Below are positions 9,741-17,541 of a stretch of DNA of 64,000 nucleotides, piece by piece. The translations under genes and the position numbers were made by a program. How positions within the stretch are numbered: position 1 is the stretch's first letter; the number at the start of each line of letters is the position of its first letter. Below the pieces are notes generated by a model. It saw nothing but the letters and a program-made list of their open reading frames with translations. It did not search any database and was not told the DNA's origin. Origin of the DNA: Pseudoalteromonas distincta. Its GTDB lineage: Bacteria > Pseudomonadota > Gammaproteobacteria > Enterobacterales > Alteromonadaceae. Location: assembly GCF_000814675.1 (NCBI RefSeq), contig NZ_JWIG01000001.1, forward strand, positions 1 through 64,000, in the 5' to 3' direction.

Positions 9741-10043
9741 TTAAGCTAAAAACTTTTCAAGCTCAACACCTTCAAACGCTTTAGGACGACGGCCACGGCC
9801 AGTCCATTCAATAGTCTCACCATTAAGTTCCATGCGGTACTTAGGCTTAACTTTAGTGCGCTTGTCTGATGCTCCATCTTGTAAATCTTCTAGCGTAAGT
9901 CCTTTTTCTTTTAAAAGATCCAAAACTTCCTGTTTCGCTTTTTGCTGCTGGGTATATTTTGAAATTGCATCATTGATAAGCTGTTGAGCTTTTTCAAGCT
10001 CTGTTAATGATGCTGTTTTAATAAAAGATCGGACTTCTTTCAT
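9741..10043 (-). CDS. Short H-NS-family nucleoid protein
   Basis: The 100-residue product has a helical N-terminal oligomerisation part (about 1-55) and an H-NS DNA-binding C-terminus carrying WTGRGRRPKAF, equivalent to the AT-hook-like TWTGQGRTP loop of E. coli H-NS. It is clearly shorter than the usual 130-137 residues, mainly through a shorter third helix of the oligomerisation domain. It should bind AT-rich DNA and silence or bridge it. It is single-gene, with its own terminator. A paralogue, an H-NS antagonist or the main H-NS of this organism are all possible. Confidence 0.85.
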   Translation of the reverse strand: MKEVRSFIKTASLTELEKAQQLINDAISKYTQQQKAKQEVLDLLKEKGLTLEDLQDGASDKRTKVKPKYRMELNGETIEWTGRGRRPKAFEGVELEKFLA

Positions 10044-10440
10044 CTATATCTCGCTAAATTGTGTGATTGGAATTATTTAAATATTCTTTTTTAGTATAAG
10101 GGTATTTTACGAAGAAAACTATTCACCTAAAAATAAAGAGTAAAAGAAACCTATCTTTGTATAAAATCTAGCTAATTAAACTTTTTATAAGCCCATAAAT
10201 GAAATAGCTTCTATATAGCTTCATTTAATTACAACATGCTTCACCCAAGTAAGTACTGTAAATTTATTTCCCCAGCCTTATTTCCGAAAAGTAATTTCCT
10301 TTACAGGCTATAATTAGCTGTATTATTGAAGTGTAGGTATCTAGGTTAAAATATCACTAACGGCTTTAGAAGGGATCCTAAAGGGTCCTAGGTATAGCAC
10401 AATATGGCCTGTAGAGTATTATTCAGTAACAGGCATAAAA
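10044..10440. other. Intergenic region upstream of the H-NS-like gene
   Basis: This is AT-rich and contains no convincing reading frame or RNA gene. It must hold the H-NS promoter. It also contains a small imperfect dyad around 10373-10392 (GGATCCTAAAGGGTCC), to which I cannot assign a role. Confidence 0.5.
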
Positions 10441-10470
10441 AATGCCACTTGATTTTATACAAGTAGCATT
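10441..10470 (-). terminator. Terminator after the truncated receptor pseudogene
   Basis: On the minus strand an 11-bp stem (one U-G wobble) with an 8-nt loop is followed by TTTTTATG. It lies 48 nt after the pseudogene stop at 10518, so the 3' end of that gene is still intact. Confidence 0.8.
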
Positions 10471-10517
10471 ATTAAAGTATTAACGGGCTTTTTGAGCCTT
10501 CAATTTAGTACTTAGAG

Positions 10518-12641
10518 TTAAAAGCTCTGAGTATAACGGAAGTACAATAAGCGGCCAATATCAAAACCACCATAATAAGAATAAGCAGAACTAGGACCTG
10601 AATACATTAAAGGACCCTGCTTATCAAATACATTGTTTGCACCAACTGATAATGTTGATTCCCACGGTGTATTATAACTCACTTGTAGGTCATTAAACGT
10701 AGTTGAACCAACCTTGTTCTTCGGTGTAACAGCGCCATTAGTCCACTCACGTTGGAAATCTGGATTACTACATCTGTCGTCAAAGTAACAATCTTCACGC
10801 ATTGATGAGAAATAACGTATACCCCAGTTAGCACTAAAGTCACCATATGACCAATTCAGCCCTACACTTGAACGAACTCTGAATACATCTTCATGCCCAA
10901 CATCTGACTCTACTTTAGCACTTGCCTCATTTGATGATTTTGAATCATACTTAAGTAAATAAGTACTGTCCATTGTAGTTCTAAAATCACCAAATTCAGT
11001 TTCAAATGCATAAGCTAAAGCAAGGTCAATACCTGATGTTTCAGTAAAACCTGCATTACGGGTACCATAAGTTAAATCATTTACAATAGAGTTGTTTGCA
11101 TCACGTGAGAACATAGCACAACGTGACTCGTCTCCACCAATGTAACAATCTTTTAAAATATCATTAGGAGTGTCAGACACAACAGTGTCAGTAATCTTAA
11201 TACTCCACCAATCAAGAATGATATCTAAGTTTTCAATGTAGCTTGGGTTGTATACAAAACCAATTGTTTTACTAACTGATTCTTCTGGTTGTAAGAACTC
11301 ATTTGAACCACTATTAAACGGAACAGGTGTTTGAGAGGCTGGCCCCGTAGAAGGAACAAACCCTTGTTGTAATTGACGGTAATCTGCAGGAACGTCTTGT
11401 AAACAACGAGCGGAACCTGCAGCAGTACCATAAACAGAATCGCACGGATCTATAAACCCTGTGGTAAACGTTTGAGAGCTACCACCGTATAAATCATTTA
11501 TTGTAGAAGCACGGAAGCCTTCTGACCAAGTACTACGAACTAATAAATCATCAACTGGTCGCCATTCGATACCCACTTTACTATTTGTTGTATCACCAAA
11601 AGTACTGTAGTCAGAATAACGAGTTGCCAAGTTAATGCTTAGCGACTTTGCGCCTACAACATCTGACAGTATTGGAATATTTAATTCACCATATGCTTCG
11701 GTTACATCGTATTCACCACCTGTTGGGCCTGAAGCAAGCGTTGTACTTTCGCCTAATTGAGCAAGAGCATCAGGAGTATACTGCCCTGTTTCTTCGCGGT
11801 GTTCAGCACCTAAAGCGAAAGTTAAACCACCTGCAGGTAACTCAGTAATTAAACCACTAATGTTAGCAAAATACATTGTTGTTTTAGTTTCACCGCGATA
11901 GTTAAGAGTTGGGTACAAAAAGGCTTGTACATTAGGATCCGCTAATGAATTTTCTACCGAACCAGCGCCAAAGCCTGCTAATGGGTTCCAAGCTGTACAT
12001 TCTGCAGTTGAGATAGGGCTCGCTTCAGTGCCACATTGTACTTGACCTGATGAATTTAAAAACGATGGACCTGTCGCGGCTTCAATTGCTGGCTTATAAA
12101 AATCACCATTACTAACTTGAAGCGATGAACTTTTACTATAAACTCCGCCTATATCCCAATCGAAATAACGATCAGCTATTTCAAATGAACCTTCAAGAGC
12201 AGCGGTAAAACGTAAAGTATCTTGGTTACTATCTGTTACACGAGGAACTTCCCAACCACGGCGAGTAAATGAAACATCTTCACCAACAGGGTTAAAATGG
12301 CTATCTCCACTAAGTACAATACCATCAGCAGCTGACTGGTACGGGTAACCTGCAATTTGTCTAGTGGCTTCACGTTCACTGTAACCAATATCACTACTAA
12401 AGTTAATATCATCGGTTAGTGCGTAGTTTGAACTAATGTAAATAGAGCGCGCGCTAATAGGAGTTTCTAAATGCATTTGTTGTTGTGCAACACTTGAACC
12501 GTTTTCATATGTCTGAGGCTCGAAATCATCAATAGAAGAAGCATCACCAGGACGCTTGGTAAGTGACGCAAGCTTAATACTTAAACGAAGAAATGAAAGA
12601 GTTGCAGTTGTTATGCGTAATGTAATGTGATGCTGATAGCT
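10518..12641 (-). pseudogene. TonB-dependent receptor, 5'-truncated
   Basis: The frame encodes most of a large TonB-dependent receptor barrel, with LPAGGLTFALGAEHREETG, the VRSTWSEGFRASTINDLYGG strand and a C-terminal LLYFRYTQSF ending in Phe as outer-membrane barrels do. It has no signal peptide, TonB box or plug domain. The longest ATG frame starts at 12476 without a ribosome-binding site, while the same frame is open up to a stop at 12642-12644 and continues to read like receptor sequence (KRPGDASSIDDFEPQ). Roughly the first 300 residues of a normal 900-1000-residue receptor are missing, so it is most likely non-functional. Confidence 0.8.
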
Positions 12642-12965
12642 TTAAAAGTCAAAGATATTAAAGCACCACCATATTCATCAGGTGAGAATATAATAAATTT
12701 AGAATAGGCTTTTAAAGGATACGAAGACGTTGTTAACTTAGCTTTGAAGCACGTAACCACTTTATCAATACAGTAATTGCCGTATCAGATATTATCAAGG
12801 ATGAGGGCTGTACTACCCAAGAATATATCCAATCACCACATTTTCAGCTTAAGTAATGAAAAATAATCTTTCGTTGGTATTCATTATGTTTTTAAACTTC
12901 TGAAGAACCGCTAAGCAAATCCAACGATTTCCAGTCTAAAGATACGTAATATCAAATAGATGTAA
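12642..12965. other. Non-coding stretch upstream of the receptor pseudogene
   Basis: All frames are broken by stops. Short peptide-like stretches occur on both strands, such as DVVNLALKHVTTLSIQ on the plus strand from about 12724, but I recognise no family. It is probably debris at the breakpoint that removed the 5' end of the receptor. Confidence 0.45.
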
Positions 12966-12992
12966 AAATTTCGCCTAGTTATAGCGAAATTT
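12966..12992 (-). terminator. Stem-loop with T-run, possible second terminator
   Basis: AAATTTCGC and its perfect complement flank a 9-nt spacer, with TTTTTA following on the minus strand. It lies downstream of the true terminator at 13070-13093, so it may be a relic of a lost gene or a back-up terminator. Confidence 0.45.
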
Positions 12993-13069
12993 ATTTCTCG
13001 TTAAATAGACCCCATATAAGCCGGTTGATATAAACACCTTTCAGGACGAGACACAGAAAACATAAAAAA

Positions 13070-13093
13070 AGCCTACTGAAATTTCAGTAGGCT
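13070..13093 (-). terminator. Rho-independent terminator of the 961-residue receptor gene
   Basis: A 12-bp uninterrupted palindrome, AGCCTACTGAAA plus its complement, is followed on the minus strand by seven T. It starts 45 nt after the receptor stop codon. Confidence 0.88.
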
Positions 13094-13137
13094 TTGATAT
13101 TAAACAATTTCGTTTATAAACTTATTCACTAAAGATA

Positions 13138-16023
13138 TTAGAAACGTAAGTTTAGTCCTAAGTTGAAACGTCTGCCGTATACGTCGAAAAACTCACCATC
13201 ATCGTATGTGCCAGGATTTCTAGGAGGTGTAATATCAAATAAGTTTGAAACACCTAATCTTACTTCAAGCATTTCGCTAACAGTATAACGACCGTTTATT
13301 GACCATTCTGTATAAGAAGGAACATCATTATAGTTGTTATTTTCAGCAGTCCACTCTCTGTCTAATACTGTTGAATGGCGGTATTTACCAATCATACCTA
13401 CGTATAAATCATCGTAAGTATAGCCTACCGTTAGGTTACCCTGCCAACGAGGGTATCTTACTTCACCAACTGTAGGTGTTGGTTCATAGCCTTCGCTAGA
13501 AACATCTGTATTAAACTCTCTATGCTCAAGGTAACTTGCTAGTAAACGGAAGTTAAATGAACCGTAGCTCGTTTCATACTTGTATGTACCTTCTAAATCA
13601 ACACCTTTAAGAGAGTAAGATGCTAAGTTATATGGCCCATTACGAACCTCAGAAATATCAAGAGTCGTAGGATCACGGTCAACTAAATCACAAGCACTAT
13701 TATCTAAACTAGACGCTTCGTAACAATCATCAATAACACGCTGTGCACCTAAAGAGTTAATTGCATCTTCAACGTCAAAACTCCAATAATCTGCAATTAA
13801 CGTGATATTTTCAGTTGGCGTATAAATTACACCAAATAATGTATCGTCAGACGTTTCTTCTTGAAGGTTTGCATTACCTGAATTCACACTTGGTGGAGTA
13901 ACACTACGCCAATCATCAGATGGTCTCCAATCTCCAACTGTAGTACCTGGATTTGGAATACCAGCAGCTTGACAGTTAGCAATTAAGTTTGCTTTTTTGC
14001 TATCACTCGCTGTAGATATATTAGTTTGGTCACATGGATCGCCATAAGTCGCGAATGACTGAGTACCAGCAGAGTAAAGTTGAGATAATGATGGAGCACG
14101 AACCGACTTAGACTTTGTACCACGGAAACGAAGCTCATCGTTCATTGCATAGTTAAAGCCTACCTTCCAAGCTACATTATCGCCCACTGAAGAGTAATCC
14201 ATGTAACGAGCGGCTAACTCAAGGCTTAATGAATCAACAAATGGTGCATCCACTAATAATGGAACTGACATTTCAACACCAATTTCATCAACTGTAAATT
14301 CACCATCCCATGCTTTTACAAAGTTACCAAACACTAGATTATTCTGCATTGCTGCACCAGGTTCATTAGAACCAGTTTCTTTACGATGCTCAGCACTTAA
14401 AGCAAAAGAAACACCACCTGCAGGCATATCAAAAGCATACCCTGAAATAACACCACCAATAACTTGCTGCTGTTTAACTTTAGAAATTGATGCTGAGGTG
14501 GTAACGTAATCTAAAGCTTCTTGAGATGCACCATTAAGGCCGAACAGGCTCAATGCCTGACAACCATCTAACGCACCAACTAAAGAACCATCTGAATCAC
14601 GGTCTGCACAACGAATTGCTCCGTCAATTTCTACCGCGTCAATAGCCTTGTTAAAGTTCTCAGTAAGGAATTCACCGTTCCATGTAGTGTCGTTTTTATT
14701 GCGACCGTAACTAAAATATACTTCGTAATTGAACTCTTCTAGTAGTAACCCTTGGAAAGAAAGAGTTGTATTAAGTGTTGTACGATCATCTTCATAGGTA
14801 CGATTACCAAACCCCGAAGCTAGCTTATAAATTGTAACTGAATCTCTACCAGCTTCATCAAGTTGTGCTTTAGCAGCTGGGTCTAAAAATGCATTATCTG
14901 AACGAATCGATTCAGCAAGGAAAATTGGGCTACTTTCTGCATAAGCACTTGCTTTTGAGAAAGAAACTTCAAAATTCATTGAATGATCGTCAGCGTAATT
15001 ATTTACAATGTTTGTAAAAACATTGAAACGATTAAGTGGTGTTGCAAGATCTTGATGTTCAATAAATTTGTAACCATTAGAGAAGCCGTCACCAAAATAT
15101 CTAAGTTGATTATTCGGCGCAGGTCTTGTTACACCACCAACTATAACTGGACTAAACTCACCATTATCACCAAATACAACATGGCCATCAGGTAAGAATG
15201 CATCACCTGCGCGATCGTAATAGCCTAGTGTTTGCAAACCGGCAAACTCACCTGTAGCTAAAATATTCTGTGGAATTCCATCTGTGTCAGAAACATTATC
15301 AGGGTTTAACATCCCAGAAACTGGGTTACGAAGAAAGTCACGGTCCTGAGCTTCAAGCTGTTCTGTTTCTGAGTAAGATAAGCTCGTAATAAAACTTATT
15401 TTATCGCTTTCACCACCAAACGTGAATGAAAAAGACTCTTCTTCACCACCACTTTGTTCTGTAATAGATTTTTTGTAGTTGAAGTCCATAGTATCTTGAG
15501 ACTTTTTCAAAATAATATTAACTACACCCGCAATTGCATCTGAACCATATACTGCTGACGCGCCGCCATGAACAATATCCATACGCTCAATCATTTCAGT
15601 CGGAATGCCGTTTAAATCTACCGCTGGATTATCTACAGAAGCACCTACGTATCGACGACCGTTTACAAGTACTAAAGTACGGCCTTCTCCAAGCTGACGA
15701 AGATCTGTAGTATTTATACCCGCACCAAAAATAGTGTTAGTCGTTGTTGTAGGTGCAGAGCCTACGCCTGATGAAGGCAGCTTTTGTAACAAATCTGAGA
15801 TGTTTGTGATGCCGGCATTAGATAGCTCTTCGCCAGTAATTGTAGTTACTGGAGTAGGTGAAACCTCTGAAAAACGCTTAATACGTGAGCCTGTAACTTC
15901 TATACGTTCTACTTTTTCAACGCCTTCTTCTGCCGCAATTGAATTTGCAGCGAAAACAGCCGTTGATGCTGTACCAAAAGCAATCGCTAAGCGAACTGCC
16001 TTTGAAACTTTATTATTTAACAT
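13138..16023 (-). CDS. TonB-dependent outer-membrane receptor (961 residues)
   Basis: A signal peptide (MLNNKVSKAVRLAIAFG, cleaved near AANSIAAEE) is followed by a TonB-box-like IEVTGSRIKR at about 41-50 and a plug domain with LVLVNGRRY and GASAVYGSDAIAGVVNI. A large barrel then ends in NLGLNLRF. It should import a large or scarce solute using TonB energy; the substrate cannot be told, although the long plug and GSRIKR start are typical of the oligopeptide/carbohydrate receptors abundant in Alteromonadales rather than siderophore types. The SD is GGGAGAAT. The leader is almost identical at the DNA level to that of the receptor at 17542-20142. Confidence 0.92.
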   Translation of the reverse strand: MLNNKVSKAVRLAIAFGTASTAVFAANSIAAEEGVEKVERIEVTGSRIKRFSEVSPTPVTTITGEELSNAGITNISDLLQKLPSSGVGSAPTTTTNTIFGAGINTTDLRQLGEGRTLVLVNGRRYVGASVDNPAVDLNGIPTEMIERMDIVHGGASAVYGSDAIAGVVNIILKKSQDTMDFNYKKSITEQSGGEEESFSFTFGGESDKISFITSLSYSETEQLEAQDRDFLRNPVSGMLNPDNVSDTDGIPQNILATGEFAGLQTLGYYDRAGDAFLPDGHVVFGDNGEFSPVIVGGVTRPAPNNQLRYFGDGFSNGYKFIEHQDLATPLNRFNVFTNIVNNYADDHSMNFEVSFSKASAYAESSPIFLAESIRSDNAFLDPAAKAQLDEAGRDSVTIYKLASGFGNRTYEDDRTTLNTTLSFQGLLLEEFNYEVYFSYGRNKNDTTWNGEFLTENFNKAIDAVEIDGAIRCADRDSDGSLVGALDGCQALSLFGLNGASQEALDYVTTSASISKVKQQQVIGGVISGYAFDMPAGGVSFALSAEHRKETGSNEPGAAMQNNLVFGNFVKAWDGEFTVDEIGVEMSVPLLVDAPFVDSLSLELAARYMDYSSVGDNVAWKVGFNYAMNDELRFRGTKSKSVRAPSLSQLYSAGTQSFATYGDPCDQTNISTASDSKKANLIANCQAAGIPNPGTTVGDWRPSDDWRSVTPPSVNSGNANLQEETSDDTLFGVIYTPTENITLIADYWSFDVEDAINSLGAQRVIDDCYEASSLDNSACDLVDRDPTTLDISEVRNGPYNLASYSLKGVDLEGTYKYETSYGSFNFRLLASYLEHREFNTDVSSEGYEPTPTVGEVRYPRWQGNLTVGYTYDDLYVGMIGKYRHSTVLDREWTAENNNYNDVPSYTEWSINGRYTVSEMLEVRLGVSNLFDITPPRNPGTYDDGEFFDVYGRRFNLGLNLRF

Positions 16024-16108
16024 ATGATTCTCCCTAGAATACTATTTCTAATTATTTTATTTATTTCAAAATGTTCTGCAATTAATCGCAGTAACTATTT
16101 CGGTTTGA

Positions 16109-16138
16109 ATAGTAGTCCTAACTCAACCAAAAGGTCAA
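16109..16138 (-). promoter_or_regulatory. Probable promoter of the 961-residue receptor gene
   Basis: Read on the minus strand, TTGACC (16138-16133) and TACTAT (16114-16109) are 18 nt apart and fit a sigma-70 promoter. Just upstream, TTTGGTTAGCCAAG (16154-16141) contains the inverted repeat TTGG-N4-CCAA. The same layout occurs upstream of the second receptor at 20232-20275. Confidence 0.55.
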
Positions 16139-16154
16139 CACTTGGCTAACCAAA

Positions 16155-16488
16155 TAAACATCTTTATTTACAACATGTTGCGTTAACAAAATTAGGTATT
16201 GCTGCCATTTCTGCATTAACCTTTAATTTTTAAAATCGGGATAATTAGCAGGTAGTGCTCAAAAACGAAATAAAACACCAACAGTCATAGATAGGTAAAT
16301 GTTAATAACGTGCCAGATAAAGTAGTATCAATCTGCTCAATTAGGTCGTCTATTTTGAAAACTTTAACGCAGCTAGCGCGTATTTAACTGCTCAGATTGA
16401 TTAAATACGATTGCGGTATGGTATGGTATAAGTTACATTCAACTTAATTTACCAAATAAAGAAGTAGATATTGGTTGATTACAATGTC
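16155..16488. other. Intergenic region between receptor and methyltransferase genes
   Basis: No gene is visible. It contains a 9-bp inverted repeat with a 13-nt spacer at 16379-16409 (CGTATTTAA / TTAAATACG) and a short GGTATGGTATGGTAT triplication near 16417-16431. Their roles are unknown. Confidence 0.45.
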
Positions 16489-16510
16489 ACGATACCAAAG
16501 TTGGTATCGT
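16489..16510. repeat. 22-bp near-perfect palindrome downstream of the methyltransferase gene
   Basis: ACGATACCAA and its perfect complement are separated by two bases. No T-tract follows on either strand, so it is not a classical terminator. It lies 48 nt past the methyltransferase stop and could be an operator, a transcript-end hairpin or a relic. Confidence 0.55.
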
Positions 16511-16557
16511 TCAATGCATTGCCTTAAAAGATGTATAGAAGTGGGGAAAATAAACCA

Positions 16558-17478
16558 TTACTTATTTATTGTTACTTTCCAAGAAAATAACGCCTTATCT
16601 ACATAAAACCTCTCAGTTTTAATACCCTTACTTTTGATTTGAGTAGCTTGTATTTTATTTTTTATCTCTTGTTCTTCAAATGCAACTGATAGCTGATCAT
16701 CTAGTCTATCAATTTGTTTATTGACTGCATTTTTTAACTCAATCAGAGCAATTACACTCTCCTTCGTTAAGCTAATCATTAGTTTAGAAATTTGTGACAT
16801 TATGTCCATAAACCAGACTTGCTCCCCGTCATTATGTACCTCAAGAGACTGTATTTTTTGTATAATTTGTTTATTACGTTTATTAAAAGATAAATCTTCT
16901 CCACTAAGTTTTAAACTGATAATCGTAGCTAAGTCATCAAATATTTTCTCAGTTAAAAACCAACTTAAAATCTTTTTACCTCCTCGACAGTCATTAGTAA
17001 TAACTGAATCAGGGTGATGCATCATTAAAATGATTTCCCCATTATCCTTTAGTACTCGCATTGCCTCTGGTAAAGATTCGCTCCACTTTGAATACTCAAA
17101 ACCAAATTGACTAACAAGTAAATCAAATGAATTACTTGGATATGGCAGCAACTCTAGTGGAGTATTAAATTTAAATTCAACTTTATTTATTGCTTCATTT
17201 ATTTCATCGGCACTACTAATAATTTTAGCTTTTTTAATATTTGCTAAATCACATCCGCTGACTTTTCCCTTAATATTATTGCGAGTTAAAATGCTTTGTA
17301 TCCACAATGCTAAAGCACCTTTCCCTGTCCCTAAGTCAAGATAGCTCTTATTTTCTTTTTTATCTTTGACTACACTTTCCCAAAATATTAATACCTCTTC
17401 AGGGTATCCTAACGGACTGTTTGAATCACCAAAACTAGATAAAGCTTTCGTAAGGTCCCAGTAATGATCCCAGTGCAT
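16558..17478 (-). CDS. Class I SAM-dependent methyltransferase
   Basis: This is a 306-residue cytoplasmic protein with motif I LDLGTGKGA at about residues 47-55, an acidic motif II region (SGCDLANIKKA), a motif IV-like FDLLVSQFGFEY and motif VI LKDNGEIILMMHHPD. The last 130 residues are helical and not recognised. It may modify a small molecule or protein; the substrate is unknown. It lies between two TonB-dependent receptors in the same direction, separated from the upstream one by a terminator, and has its own SD (GGAGAA). Its composition is more AT-rich than the receptors, which hints at separate acquisition. Confidence 0.8.
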   Translation of the reverse strand: MHWDHYWDLTKALSSFGDSNSPLGYPEEVLIFWESVVKDKKENKSYLDLGTGKGALALWIQSILTRNNIKGKVSGCDLANIKKAKIISSADEINEAINKVEFKFNTPLELLPYPSNSFDLLVSQFGFEYSKWSESLPEAMRVLKDNGEIILMMHHPDSVITNDCRGGKKILSWFLTEKIFDDLATIISLKLSGEDLSFNKRNKQIIQKIQSLEVHNDGEQVWFMDIMSQISKLMISLTKESVIALIELKNAVNKQIDRLDDQLSVAFEEQEIKNKIQATQIKSKGIKTERFYVDKALFSWKVTINK

Positions 17479-17496
17479 TTTATTTTCTCCAAAAAA

Positions 17497-17520
17497 AAGA
17501 GCGACTCAAGAGTCACTCTT
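17497..17520 (-). terminator. Rho-independent terminator of the 866-residue receptor gene
   Basis: On the minus strand there is an 11-bp stem with one U-G wobble, a 2-nt spacer and eight T. It lies 21 nt after the receptor stop and 18 nt before the methyltransferase start, so the latter needs read-through or its own promoter. Confidence 0.85.
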
Positions 17521-17541
17521 TATAATATCTAAACTAAAAAC

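Noticed and set aside
12642..12965. A transposase or integrase remnant at the receptor breakpoint
   Set aside because: Short protein-like strings exist, but no terminal repeats, no DDE or tyrosine motifs and no family match that I can support.
15734..16027. 97-residue plus-strand protein
   Set aside because: It is antisense to the conserved leader and plug of the receptor gene; a matching frame appears at 19895-20131 only because the receptors are alike there.
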